A stretch of DNA of 45,717 nucleotides from an uncultured Lachnospiraceae bacterium (GCA_930972465.1 CAKNHF010000024.1:1-45717); one strand, 5' to 3'. Shown: positions 8,860-17,718, counted from the stretch's first letter. Notes: generated by a model not told the origin, from the sequence alone. Translations and numbers: made by a program.

Positions 8860-8900
8860 GGTCATTGTCTTTTTGTTGACATTTCCGCTTTACAATGACC
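8860..8900 (+). promoter_or_regulatory. 9-bp inverted repeat upstream of the ABC transporter, likely operator
   Basis: GGTCATTGT (8860-8868) and ACAATGACC (8892-8900) are perfect inverted copies with 23 bases between them. A consensus -35-like TTGACA (8876-8881) lies between the arms. The best -10 (TACAAT 8891-8896) is too close to it, so the exact promoter is uncertain. The repeat ends 25 bases before the permease ATG. The response regulator encoded upstream is the obvious candidate ligand. Confidence 0.6.
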
Positions 8901-8925
8901 TCATAAAGAAAAGAGGTGGAATGAT

Positions 8926-9990
8926 ATGACAGCGATCATAAAAAGAGAAATTAAAAACTACCTGAAGAGACCGCTGTTCTGGATCGGAGTGGCAGTGGTG
9001 ATCCTGGGAGTGTTCCAGAATGTGACCCCCTATCTGGAAACCCGTTATGTATCCTCCGCGGAGGAACTGGAAAACGATCTTACGGAGACGGTTCATGCGG
9101 GAGATGTTTACGAGGGCTATATCCCGACAGAAGAGGCAGAGAGAAGAACGCTCTGGGAGAAACAGGTGGAGGACACTCTGAGGAGCGGAGAAGGATTCGA
9201 ACTGCCGGAAGTGGAAGCAGTTATGGCAAAGATACGAAAGATGGATGTGGATGAGGCGTGTCTGTATCTGGAAAATGAGTATCAATGGTTCGGCGCAGAA
9301 TATTTCTGGGAGGAGTCGGCGTACCGGAAGGGGACCCCGGAAGAGATCAACGCCTATCTGGACAGAAGGCTGGAAGAGCATCCGTTTTCCTGGTATTTCG
9401 CAAGGAAGTTCGCAGACTTTGCGGGACTGTTCATGGGATTTGCCGCAACGGTCCTGCTGGCGGTGCTGTTCTTTCAGGATATGAAGAAGAATACTTACGA
9501 ACTTCTCCACACGAAACCGGTCAGTGCCTGGAAATATGTGACCGGAAAAGTGGCGGGAGGGTTTCTGGTCTGCGTGATCATCCTGGGGATTCTGAACCTG
9601 GTGTTTTGGGCAGCGGCACTGATCTGTACCAGAGGGAACGGATTTGAGATCCGTCTGATAGACTTCCTGGCGGCAACCTGTCTCTATATCCTGCCCAACA
9701 TGCTGATGATCGTGTGCGTGTACGCGCTGGTCGCCCTGATCTTTAAGAATCCCCTTCCGGCGGCGCCGCTTCTGGTGCTTTATATGCTGTACTCCAACAT
9801 GGGGAGCAGGAATGCGGAAGGCGTATTCGGGTACTACGGCAGGCCCCTGGCGATCATGGTTCGATTTCCGGGGATGCTCTTTGACACGGCGCCGCCGCCA
9901 ATGGCGATGGTGAACCAGTGCTGTCTGATCGCGGCGTCGTTCGGCATCATCCTGATCTGCGTACAGTTGTGGAGGAGGCGTAGGATATGA
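8926..9990 (+). CDS. ABC-2 type transporter permease
   Basis: 354 residues from ATG at 8926 with AAGAGGTGG upstream. One TM segment near the N-terminus (LFWIGVAVVILGVFQN) is followed by a ~110-residue hydrophilic extracytoplasmic loop. Further TM segments lie at ~165-185, 210-230, 245-270, 280-295 and 325-350. The ABC-2 pattern of large loop then TM bundle (MKKNTYELLHTKPVSAWKYV coupling region) is clear. It is the first gene of a three-gene operon with another permease and an ATPase. The substrate is unknown; a neighbouring two-component system suggests peptide or drug export, by inference. Confidence 0.85.
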   Translation: MTAIIKREIKNYLKRPLFWIGVAVVILGVFQNVTPYLETRYVSSAEELENDLTETVHAGDVYEGYIPTEEAERRTLWEKQVEDTLRSGEGFELPEVEAVMAKIRKMDVDEACLYLENEYQWFGAEYFWEESAYRKGTPEEINAYLDRRLEEHPFSWYFARKFADFAGLFMGFAATVLLAVLFFQDMKKNTYELLHTKPVSAWKYVTGKVAGGFLVCVIILGILNLVFWAAALICTRGNGFEIRLIDFLAATCLYILPNMLMIVCVYALVALIFKNPLPAAPLLVLYMLYSNMGSRNAEGVFGYYGRPLAIMVRFPGMLFDTAPPPMAMVNQCCLIAASFGIILICVQLWRRRRI

Positions 9991-10667
9991 GTATGACGGG
10001 AAAAGAAATGAAGATCTGCCTGCCGCTGTATAAAGTTCTGTATTCGCTGGCTTTTGTGGTCATCCTGAGCCTGATCCGGGGCGTGACCCATACTTATGAG
10101 GTGGGAATCGCCTGCGAGGCGCCCCTGGCGATTCTTGCGTCCGTGTTCTGCGCGGACACTTATGTGCAGGAGATCACGAGCTTCAGGTCCGAAGTGTGGA
10201 GGCTGTATCCGATGAAGAAAAAGGTGATGTGCGTGGCGCGCAGGATCGGGATCCAGCAGTGCTGGCTTCTGCTGCTTGGGGCAGCAGGATACGGGATGTT
10301 CTTCCTGTTTCAGGATCCCTTTCCGCTGTACGCTCCCGGGACAGGCGGAGAGAGTGAACTTCATCTGTTCCTGGTATATCTGGCGGCGATCCTCGTGACA
10401 TTGAACTTCTGGGGAATCCTGGGGAATACGGCGGCCTGCCTGACCCGCAGCATGTGGGCGGGGATCGGCGTGTGCCTGACCCTGTGGCTGACTGTAAACT
10501 CTACGACAGGAGACCGGATGCTGGGACCATGGAACATGTTCTCCTATACATTCCGGGATATTGAGAACAGCGGCGATCTGAACTGGATCAAAGGAAAGGC
10601 GCTCTGTATCTGCCTGTGCATTATCATGGCAATTGCGACGCCGAAAATAATCCGAAAGAGAGGGTGA
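9987..10667 (+). CDS. Second ABC transporter membrane subunit
   Basis: 226 residues. The ATG overlaps the previous stop as ATGA, with GGAGGAGG at 9971-9978, so translation is coupled. About six hydrophobic segments are visible (YSLAFVVILSLIRG, CWLLLLGAAGYGMFFLF, LFLVYLAAILVTLNF, AGIGVCLTLWLTV, LCICLCIIMAIATP). No recognised catalytic motif. Its size and place between permease and ATPase indicate the second half of a heterodimeric ABC-2 membrane domain. Confidence 0.8.
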   Translation: MSMTGKEMKICLPLYKVLYSLAFVVILSLIRGVTHTYEVGIACEAPLAILASVFCADTYVQEITSFRSEVWRLYPMKKKVMCVARRIGIQQCWLLLLGAAGYGMFFLFQDPFPLYAPGTGGESELHLFLVYLAAILVTLNFWGILGNTAACLTRSMWAGIGVCLTLWLTVNSTTGDRMLGPWNMFSYTFRDIENSGDLNWIKGKALCICLCIIMAIATPKIIRKRG

Positions 10668-10671
10668 GGAT

Positions 10672-11559
10672 ATGAGTATCAGGATTAATGATCTGACGGT
10701 AACGTTTCAGAACAGAATGAAGAAAAATAAAGTGACGGCCATTGACCATGCAAGCCTGGAGATCCCCGGAGGGATTTACGGACTTCTGGGAGAAAACGGC
10801 GCCGGAAAGACTACGCTGATGCGGGTGCTGACTACCGTACTGACACCGTCCGGAGGAGAAGTGAGTCTGGACAGGATTCCATACAGAGAAGAAAATTTTG
10901 AAAAGATTCAGAGGAAAATCGGCTATCTCCCACAGGAGATCGACCTGTATCCGGGGCTGACACTTCAGGAATGTCTGGAATATATGGGGGATCTCTCAGG
11001 CATCCCGAAGAAGGAGTGCCGGAAACGAATCCGCTATTATCTGGAGAAGACCAGTCTGACGGAGCATCGGAACAAAAAGATGCGTCAGCTTTCCGGCGGG
11101 ATGAAGCGGCGGGCGGGGCTGATCCAGGCGCTGCTCGGCGAGCCGGAATTCCTGATTGTGGATGAGCCAACCACGGGACTGGATCCGGAGGAGCGCATCC
11201 GGATCCGGAACCTGCTGGTGGATTTCTCCGAGGAGCGTACGGTTCTATTCTCTACCCATGTAGTGGAGGATCTGGCGGCGGTCTGCAGTCAACTTGCCGT
11301 GATGAAGAGGGGAAAGTTCTTATATTCGGGGAGTATGAAAGAGATGATCCATAAGGCGGTAGGCCATGTGTGGACCTGTACCCTGGAGGATGAGAGTGAG
11401 GTGAGAGCGCTGGAGAGAAATTACTGCGTTTCATCGAAACAGACATCAGCGGAAGGCGTGCATCTGCGGCTTATCAGCCGGAAACGCGCGGATGAGCGAT
11501 GGACGCCGTCAGAGCCCACTTTGGAGGATGCATATATCTGGATATCAAATGAGACATAA
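10672..11559 (+). CDS. ABC transporter ATP-binding subunit
   Basis: 295 residues. Walker A GENGAGKT, Q-loop YLPQEIDLYPGL, signature LSGGMKRR, Walker B FLIVDEPTTGLDP and H-loop FSTHVVEDL are all intact. The nucleotide-binding domain fills residues 1-~215 and a short accessory domain follows. It lies four bases after the second permease gene and powers that transporter. The drug/peptide-exporter-like subclass is suggested by the TTGLDP form and the two-component neighbour, but the substrate is unknown. Confidence 0.93.
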   Translation: MSIRINDLTVTFQNRMKKNKVTAIDHASLEIPGGIYGLLGENGAGKTTLMRVLTTVLTPSGGEVSLDRIPYREENFEKIQRKIGYLPQEIDLYPGLTLQECLEYMGDLSGIPKKECRKRIRYYLEKTSLTEHRNKKMRQLSGGMKRRAGLIQALLGEPEFLIVDEPTTGLDPEERIRIRNLLVDFSEERTVLFSTHVVEDLAAVCSQLAVMKRGKFLYSGSMKEMIHKAVGHVWTCTLEDESEVRALERNYCVSSKQTSAEGVHLRLISRKRADERWTPSEPTLEDAYIWISNET

Positions 11560-11588
11560 CAGGAATACAGAGGGTGTTATATCAACTG

Positions 11589-11624
11589 GCCGGTGCTTCA
11601 CGAGATATGTGAAGCATCGGCTTT
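11589..11624 (+). terminator. Intrinsic terminator of the ABC transporter operon
   Basis: GCCGGTGCTTCAC (11589-11601) pairs with GTGAAGCATCGGC (11609-11621), a 13-bp stem with one G-T pair, followed by TTTCT. It lies 30 bases past the ATPase stop. Confidence 0.8.
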
Positions 11625-11665
11625 CTGTATAATAAGCCCGGAAGGCAGCTGTCCTGGAAAGATAC

Positions 11666-11714
11666 TTGACATTTAACTCCTACACATGTAATATACAAAT
11701 GTATTACGCATGTA
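11666..11714 (+). promoter_or_regulatory. Promoter with three BlaI/MecI-like TACA-TGTA dyads
   Basis: TTGACA (11666-11671), a 17-base spacer and TAATAT (11689-11694) form a strong sigma-A promoter. Over and after the -10 lie TACACATGTA (11681-11690), TACAAATGTA (11694-11703) and the weaker TACGCATGTA (11705-11714). TACA-n-TGTA is the known BlaI/MecI half-site pattern used to repress beta-lactamase and PBP genes. The next gene encodes a penicillin-binding D,D-carboxypeptidase, which fits. No BlaI gene is in the window. The leader to the ATG is ~100 AT-rich bases. Confidence 0.6.
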
Positions 11715-11799
11715 AGAATTGGATGAGATGCAATATAAATATTATAGAAAGATATTAAGATATAAAATGATTTGTATAGAAAGATTTTGATTGAATATT

Positions 11800-12786
11800 A
11801 TGAAAGAACAGGTAAAAAGACGAAGTAAAAGAAGAAAGAACAGGGCGGCTGAGGCGGGAATTGCGGCTGTATTGAGTGCTGTGGTGGTCATTGGTGGGAT
11901 TTATGCTTTTGCAGGATCGGAAAGCGCACGAAGAAGGGGAAAGGTTCCCTCTCTTGTCATGGAATATGCGCAGCCTGAGATCGATCTGAGCGGACTGAAC
12001 AGCCGGGCGGGGATCCTGGTGAGGCTCAGCGACGGACAGGTGATTGCCCGGCAGAGACAGGACGAGAAAATCTTTCCGGCCTCACTGACAAAGATAATGA
12101 CATGTATCATTGCCCTGGAAACTATTGATGACCTGGAAGCTGAGATAAGCATGCCGGAAGATATTTTTCCTCCCCTGTATGCAGACAATGCTTCCATGGC
12201 GGGGGTCCTTCCGGGAGAACATGTGAAAATCATGGATCTGCTGTACGGGATTATTCTGCCTTCGGGAGGAGAATGTTCGGCGGCGGCAGCAGAATATGCC
12301 GCCGGATCTCAGGAGGCCTTTGTGAAACTTATGAATGAGAAGGCGCAGGAACTGGGAATGGATAACACACACTTTGAGAATGTGACGGGTCTCCATGACG
12401 AGAATCACTATACAACCGTGAGTGATCTTGCGGTGCTTCTGGAGTATGCATTGAGAAATGATACATTTGAACAGATTTTCAGCAGCAAAGAGCATTTTGT
12501 CTCACCTACTGACGGACATCCGGAAGGTCTGATGCTGAAGAGCAGCATGTTCGTTCTGGAGCAGGACTGGACCGTGGGCCGGGGAGAGATCCGGGGAGGA
12601 AAGACCGGTTACACAGATCAGTCGGGACTGTGCCTTGCCACGGAAGCCATGCTGGGAAATGAAAAATATATCGCGGTAACCGCAGGGGCAGAAGGAAATC
12701 ACAGCACAGAGCCATATCATGTGCTTGACGCATTTTATCTTTATGATCAGGTGGAAAATCTCTGGCAGGTGACAAAGGATGAATAG
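11800..12786 (+). CDS. D-alanyl-D-alanine carboxypeptidase (peptidase S11 family)
   Basis: The start is taken at ATG 11800; a TTG at 11791 is in frame. The ribosome site is weak. The 328-residue protein begins with a basic N-terminus and a TM anchor (IAAVLSAVVVIGGIYAFAG), placing the catalytic domain outside the membrane. The SxxK motif is S95-L-T-K98, and KTG appears in RGGKTGYT. The second motif, normally S-x-N, reads LPSGGECS: S155 is kept but Asn is replaced by Gly. Enzymes of this family trim the terminal D-Ala from peptidoglycan stems. The promoter dyads suggest induction by beta-lactams or cell-wall stress, by inference. Confidence 0.88.
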   Translation: MKEQVKRRSKRRKNRAAEAGIAAVLSAVVVIGGIYAFAGSESARRRGKVPSLVMEYAQPEIDLSGLNSRAGILVRLSDGQVIARQRQDEKIFPASLTKIMTCIIALETIDDLEAEISMPEDIFPPLYADNASMAGVLPGEHVKIMDLLYGIILPSGGECSAAAAEYAAGSQEAFVKLMNEKAQELGMDNTHFENVTGLHDENHYTTVSDLAVLLEYALRNDTFEQIFSSKEHFVSPTDGHPEGLMLKSSMFVLEQDWTVGRGEIRGGKTGYTDQSGLCLATEAMLGNEKYIAVTAGAEGNHSTEPYHVLDAFYLYDQVENLWQVTKDE

Positions 12787-12991
12787 AGAAAAATTCCCCA
12801 GAGGCTTTGTACTGGGCATTGTATTTGGAGTCATGTTTCTGATTCTGACCGTCAGACTGTTCTGTCTTCAGATCATCAGGGGAGAAGAGTATGCGGGAGA
12901 AAGATTTTTGAGGTATATATGGAAGAAAAACAGGGGGCGGTTGTCACATCTGTCGGTACATATGACGAATTGTATTAAAAAATGTTTGTAA
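12779..12991 (+). pseudogene. Penicillin-binding protein, N-terminal stump
   Basis: The ATG at 12779 overlaps the carboxypeptidase stop, so it is translationally coupled. Residues 1-~43 (FVLGIVFGVMFLILTVRLF then CLQIIRGEEYAGERF) match the membrane anchor and first residues of class B PBPs of the FtsI/PBP2 type. The frame then diverges and stops at codon 71, where a complete transpeptidase would have well over 500 residues. AT-rich DNA follows directly. I infer a deletion of the transpeptidase body. With the carboxypeptidase and the BlaI-like dyads, it suggests a former beta-lactam-response operon. Confidence 0.65.
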
Positions 12992-13126
12992 TATATAACA
13001 AATAAAACCTTAAAATTTTCAATAAAGTGCAAAAAATATTCTATGTTTTCCGACTGGAGAATCGGATACACTGTCATTATCGACAAAACGAACGGACGAA
13101 GAGTGCCGAAAAAAGGAAGGGAGAAA

Positions 13127-14416
13127 ATGCATATGAAGAAAAAAATCGTATTACTGACAATGGCAGCGGTGCTTGCACTTTCAGCGACAGCCTGCAGCTC
13201 AGGCGGAGACACATCAGGGGGCGGATCGTCATCCGGAGGATCATCTTCTTCCGATGTGGCGAATAAGGACAAGCCGCTGGTATGGTTCAACCGTCAGCCG
13301 TCCAACAGCTCTACCGGAGAGCTTGACATGGCAGCTCTGACCTTCAATGAAGATACATATTACGTAGGATTTGATGCAAATCAGGGCGCAGAACTTCAGG
13401 GAACAATGGTCATGGATTACATCGAGGCAAATATCGACTCCATCGACCGCAACGGTGACGGAGTGATCGGATATGTTCTTGCGATCGGCGATATCGGACA
13501 CAACGATTCCATCGCACGTACAAGAGGCGTCCGTGCCGCTCTCGGAACAGGCGTAGAGGCTGACGGCGGCGTCAACAGTGAGCCGATCGGTACGAACACA
13601 GACGGATCAGCAACTGCAGTAAAGGACGGAACGATTGAAGCAGGCGGCAAATCATATACAGTCAGAGAGCTTGCTTCTCAGGAAATGAAGAACTCGGCAG
13701 GAGCTACATGGGATGCCGCTACCGCAGGAAATGCGATCGGCACCTGGGCATCTTCCTTCGGAGATCAGATCGATATCGTTGTTTCAAACAATGACGGTAT
13801 GGGAATGTCAATGTTCAATGCATGGTCAAAGGACGAGGGTGTTCCGACATTCGGCTATGACGCAAACGCTGACGCGGTTGCCGCTATCGCAGACGGATAC
13901 GGCGGAACGATCAGCCAGCATGCAGACGTACAGGCTTACCTGACACTGCGCGTTCTCCGCAATGCTCTTGACGGAGTAGATGTAGACACAGGTATCGGCA
14001 CTGCAGATGAGGCCGGAAATGTTCTGTCAGACGACGTATATGTATACAACGAGGAACAGCGTTCTTACTACGCACTGAATGTAGCGGTTACAGCTGACAA
14101 TTATCAGGATTTCACAGATTCTACAAAGGTTTATGAGCCTGTATCCAAGCAGCTGGATGAAAGCGACCATCCGACTAAATCAGTATGGCTGGATATCTAC
14201 AATGCTTCAGACAACTTCCTGAGCTCAACATATCAGCCGCTTCTTCAGAACTATGATGACCTTCTGAACCTTGACGTTGAGTACATCGGCGGCGACGGAC
14301 AGACAGAGTCCAACATCACAAACCGTCTCGGAAATCCGAGCCAGTATGATGCGTTCGCTATCAACATGGTTAAGACAGATAATGCGGCTTCCTACACATC
14401 TATACTTAATCAATAA
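13127..14416 (+). CDS. mglB: Galactose/glucose-type ABC transporter substrate-binding lipoprotein
   Basis: 429 residues from ATG 13127 (a second ATG at 13133 is also possible) after AGGAAGGGAG. The signal peptide ends in lipobox SATAC, followed by a Gly/Ser linker, so it is a lipid-anchored binding protein. The type-1 periplasmic-binding fold shows GVIGYVLAIGDIGHNDSIAR, IVVSNNDGMGMSMFNAW and PTFGYDANADAVAAIADGYG, characteristic of MglB. It has an insertion between the lobes and a C-terminal extension compared with the ~330-residue E. coli protein. It is first of the mglBAC genes. Galactose or glucose is inferred from family, not proven. Confidence 0.9.
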   Translation: MHMKKKIVLLTMAAVLALSATACSSGGDTSGGGSSSGGSSSSDVANKDKPLVWFNRQPSNSSTGELDMAALTFNEDTYYVGFDANQGAELQGTMVMDYIEANIDSIDRNGDGVIGYVLAIGDIGHNDSIARTRGVRAALGTGVEADGGVNSEPIGTNTDGSATAVKDGTIEAGGKSYTVRELASQEMKNSAGATWDAATAGNAIGTWASSFGDQIDIVVSNNDGMGMSMFNAWSKDEGVPTFGYDANADAVAAIADGYGGTISQHADVQAYLTLRVLRNALDGVDVDTGIGTADEAGNVLSDDVYVYNEEQRSYYALNVAVTADNYQDFTDSTKVYEPVSKQLDESDHPTKSVWLDIYNASDNFLSSTYQPLLQNYDDLLNLDVEYIGGDGQTESNITNRLGNPSQYDAFAINMVKTDNAASYTSILNQ

Positions 14417-14440
14417 TACCAATTGAAACAAAGATGGCAG

Positions 14441-14472
14441 ATTATTAGGGAGAAGAAATTCTCCCTAATAAT
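14441..14472 (+). terminator. Perfect hairpin between mglB and mglA (attenuator)
   Basis: ATTATTAGGGAGAA (14441-14454) and TTCTCCCTAATAAT (14459-14472) form a perfect 14-bp stem with GAAA loop, followed by ATTTCA. Such a stem between binding protein and ATPase genes usually protects the upstream mRNA or partly terminates, giving more MglB than MglA/MglC. Confidence 0.75.
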
Positions 14473-14529
14473 ATTTCACAGAAAATCAATACCGGGAAAT
14501 AATAATATACGTATACAGGAGTAAAAAGA

Positions 14530-16038
14530 ATGGCAGATAAGAAAGATGATATCGTCTTATCGATACGCGGTATGAGCAAATCCTTCGGCCGCAACAGGGT
14601 TCTGGATCACATCAATCTGGATGTGAAGCGGGGGACCGTTATGGGTCTGATGGGTGAAAACGGTGCCGGAAAGTCAACGATGATGAAATGTCTTTTCGGT
14701 ACATATCAGAAAGACGAGGGAACGATCTTCCTTGACGGAAAGGAAGTGAGTTTTTCCGGCCCGAAGGATGCTCTTGAGAACGGCATTGCGATGGTACATC
14801 AGGAACTGAATCAGTGTCTGGAAAGAAACGTCACTGACAACCTTTTCCTCGGACGTTATCCCACGAATGCCATGGGCGTAGTAGATGAAGGCAGAATGAA
14901 AAATGAAGCTTCCGAGCTTTTCAGAAAGCTGGGAATGACTGTCAACCTGAACCAGCCGATGAGGAACATGTCCGTATCCCAGAGGCAGATGTGCGAGATC
15001 GCCAAGGCGATTTCCTATAATTCAAAAGTAATTGTTCTGGATGAGCCGACTTCTTCCCTGACAGTGCAGGAAGTCGACAAGCTCTTTGAGATGATGAGGA
15101 TGCTGAAAAAGCAGGGGATCGCGCTGATCTATATCTCTCATAAAATGGACGAGATCTTTGAGATATGCGATGAGATCTCCGTGCTCCGTGACGGAAATCT
15201 TGTTATGACAAAGAGCACACAGGACACAAATATGAACGAACTGATTGCCGCAATGGTAGGACGTTCTCTGGAGAACAGATTCCCGCCGGTGGACAATCAG
15301 CCGAAGGATGTGATTCTGTCTGTTCAGCATCTGTCTACAAAGTTCGAACCTCATCTGCAGGACATTTCATTCGAGGTGAGAGAGGGTGAGATATTCGGGC
15401 TGTACGGACTGGTAGGAGCCGGAAGAACGGAGCTGCTGGAGACGATCTTCGGAGTCAGAACCAGAGCCGCGGGCAGGGTTTATTTTAACAACCGGCTTAT
15501 GAACTTCAACAGTGCCAAAGAAGCCATGGAGCATGGCTTTGCGATGATCACCGAGGAGAGGAAGGCAAACGGTCTTTTCCTGAAAGGGGATCTTACATTC
15601 AACACGACTATCGCGAATCTGAATGCTTACAAGTCGGGAATCGCGCTTTCGGACTCGAAGATGGTCAAGGCTACGGCAAATGAAATCAAAGTCATGCACA
15701 CGAAGTGTATGGGACCGGACGACATGATCACAAGTCTTTCAGGAGGAAATCAGCAGAAAGTGATCTTCGGCAAGTGGCTGGAGCGTGATCCGCAGGTATT
15801 CATGATGGATGAGCCGACGAGAGGAATTGACGTCGGAGCAAAATATGAAATCTATGAACTGATCATAAACATGGCGAAACAGGGAAAAACGATCATCGTA
15901 GTTTCCTCTGAGATGCCGGAGATCCTGGGAATCACAAACCGTATCGGTGTCATGTCAAACGGACACCTTTCCGGAATCGTGAATACGAAAGAGACCAATC
16001 AGGAAGAGCTTTTAAGACTCAGTGCAAAATACCTATAA
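14530..16038 (+). CDS. mglA: Galactose-type sugar ABC transporter, double ATPase
   Basis: 502 residues with two fused nucleotide-binding domains, as in MglA/RbsA. NBD1: Walker A GENGAGKST, signature MSVSQRQMCEIAKA (degenerate, as usual for this family), Walker B VIVLDEPTSSL. NBD2: degenerate Walker A YGLVGAGRTELLE, good signature LSGGNQQKVIFGKWL, and MMDEPTRGIDVGAKYEIY. ATG at 14530 follows AGGAG. The permease gene begins 18 bases after the stop. The protein powers uptake with MglC in the membrane and MglB outside. Confidence 0.95.
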   Translation: MADKKDDIVLSIRGMSKSFGRNRVLDHINLDVKRGTVMGLMGENGAGKSTMMKCLFGTYQKDEGTIFLDGKEVSFSGPKDALENGIAMVHQELNQCLERNVTDNLFLGRYPTNAMGVVDEGRMKNEASELFRKLGMTVNLNQPMRNMSVSQRQMCEIAKAISYNSKVIVLDEPTSSLTVQEVDKLFEMMRMLKKQGIALIYISHKMDEIFEICDEISVLRDGNLVMTKSTQDTNMNELIAAMVGRSLENRFPPVDNQPKDVILSVQHLSTKFEPHLQDISFEVREGEIFGLYGLVGAGRTELLETIFGVRTRAAGRVYFNNRLMNFNSAKEAMEHGFAMITEERKANGLFLKGDLTFNTTIANLNAYKSGIALSDSKMVKATANEIKVMHTKCMGPDDMITSLSGGNQQKVIFGKWLERDPQVFMMDEPTRGIDVGAKYEIYELIINMAKQGKTIIVVSSEMPEILGITNRIGVMSNGHLSGIVNTKETNQEELLRLSAKYL

Positions 16039-16056
16039 TGAGGGAGATTGAAGAAT

Positions 16057-17706
16057 ATGGCTAATGGTAAGATTCTTACGGCTGATCAGGAAATGCAGCT
16101 GCGTCAGCCGATCGATGATTATGTCGGTAAAATTCAGAAGAAGATAGACGGTCTCAGAGTGGACGGTACAGACAGAGTCGTCTCTCTTCAGAATACGATC
16201 GATAATACGAAAAGGGACCGCACCCTTACAAAAGGCGAGAAAGAAAACAGAATATCCGCACTTAAAGCCGAAGTGAACAAAGCGAAAGCAGTTGAAGAAA
16301 AGAACAAGGGTGAGATTTCAGGACTGATCGCAGACGCGGAAGCTTATCTCAAGGCACACTATAATAAAGATTATTATCAGGCAGTAAAGGCAAGCTGCGA
16401 AGCTGAGAAAGTCGTTGCAAAGGAAAAATACAGCAAAAAACTGTCAGAGCTTGAAAAAGAACACAAGCAGACAATGTCCGGGCTTTCCGACCATCAGGAG
16501 ATCAAGGACGAGAAATATGTCTACAGGAACAGGCAGTTCGACGCAAAGATGGATCTGCAGAAAGACCTTCAGCAGATCAAGGACAGAAGACATGCCGCAT
16601 ATACATATAAATATCATCTGATCGATATGCTTCGCATGTCCAGGTTTACTTTCGCAGAGTCTCAGGCGCAGAAATGGGAGAACTACAGATATACATTCAA
16701 TCGTAGAAACTTCCTTCTGCAGAACGGACTTTACATAGCGATCATCATCATTTTCATCGCGCTGTGTATCATAACGCCTATGGTCAAAGGTTCACCGCTG
16801 CTGACTTACAATAATGTACTGAATATTCTGCAGCAGGCTTCACCGAGAATGTTCCTTGCGCTGGGCGTTGCGGCGCTGATCCTTCTTGCAGGTACAGACC
16901 TTTCCATCGGACGTATGGTAGGTATGGGTATGACGACAGCTACCATCATTATGCATCAGGGCATCAATACAGGCGGCGTGTTCGGACACATATTTGACTT
17001 TACCGGAGTACCGGTGGTGGGAAGAATTATCCTGGCGCTTGCGGCATGTATCATATTATGTACATTCTTTACAACGATTGCGGGATTCTTCACAGCGAAG
17101 TTCAAGATGCATCCGTTCATTTCCACGATGGCGAACATGCTTGTGATCTTCGGACTCGTTACATATGCGACAAAGGGTGTATCTTTCGGCGCGATCGAGC
17201 CGACGATCCCGAACATGATCATCCCGAAACTCAACGGATTCCCGACCATCATCCTGTGGGCGGTGGCAGCGGTAATCATTGTATGGTTCATCTGGAATAA
17301 GACCACGTTCGGCAAGAACCTGTATGCCGTCGGCGGAAACCCGGAGGCCGCATCTGTTTCAGGTATCTCCGTGTTCGCGGTAACCGTAGGAGCATTTGTT
17401 ATGGCAGGTATCCTCTACGGGTTCGGCTCCTGGCTTGAGTGCCTGAGAATGTTCGGGTCAGGATCTGCCGCTTACGGACAGGGCTGGGAGATGGACGCGA
17501 TCGCAGCCTGCGTAGTCGGAGGCGTATCCTTCACAGGCGGTATCGGTAAGATTTCAGGCGTGGTAGTCGGTGTATTTATCTTTACAGCGCTTACTTATTC
17601 CCTGACAATCCTTGGTATCGACACAAACCTTCAGTTCGTATTCTCGGGTATCATTATCCTTGTGGCAGTTATGCTTGACTGTCTGAAATACGTTCAGAAG
17701 AAGTAA
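16057..17706 (+). CDS. mglC: Sugar ABC transporter permease with long N-terminal coiled-coil
   Basis: 549 residues from ATG 16057 after AGGGAG (a TTG at 16048 is in frame but less likely). Residues ~225-549 are a normal MglC permease with about ten TM segments and the conserved GTDLSIGRMVGMGM and GGVSFTGGIGKISGV motifs. Residues 1-~220 are an unusual Lys/Glu-rich, largely helical extension, apparently cytoplasmic coiled-coil (LKAEVNKAKAVEEKNKGEIS; SKKLSELEKEHKQTMS). E. coli MglC (~336 residues) lacks this. Its role is unknown; contact with the ATPase or a regulatory protein is possible. Confidence 0.92.
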   Translation: MANGKILTADQEMQLRQPIDDYVGKIQKKIDGLRVDGTDRVVSLQNTIDNTKRDRTLTKGEKENRISALKAEVNKAKAVEEKNKGEISGLIADAEAYLKAHYNKDYYQAVKASCEAEKVVAKEKYSKKLSELEKEHKQTMSGLSDHQEIKDEKYVYRNRQFDAKMDLQKDLQQIKDRRHAAYTYKYHLIDMLRMSRFTFAESQAQKWENYRYTFNRRNFLLQNGLYIAIIIIFIALCIITPMVKGSPLLTYNNVLNILQQASPRMFLALGVAALILLAGTDLSIGRMVGMGMTTATIIMHQGINTGGVFGHIFDFTGVPVVGRIILALAACIILCTFFTTIAGFFTAKFKMHPFISTMANMLVIFGLVTYATKGVSFGAIEPTIPNMIIPKLNGFPTIILWAVAAVIIVWFIWNKTTFGKNLYAVGGNPEAASVSGISVFAVTVGAFVMAGILYGFGSWLECLRMFGSGSAAYGQGWEMDAIAACVVGGVSFTGGIGKISGVVVGVFIFTALTYSLTILGIDTNLQFVFSGIIILVAVMLDCLKYVQKK

Positions 17707-17718
17707 TGATTCAGCACC

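Noticed and set aside
8876-8896. TTGACA with TACAAT as a standard promoter
   Set aside because: Spacing is only nine bases, far from 16-18, so the two boxes cannot work together.
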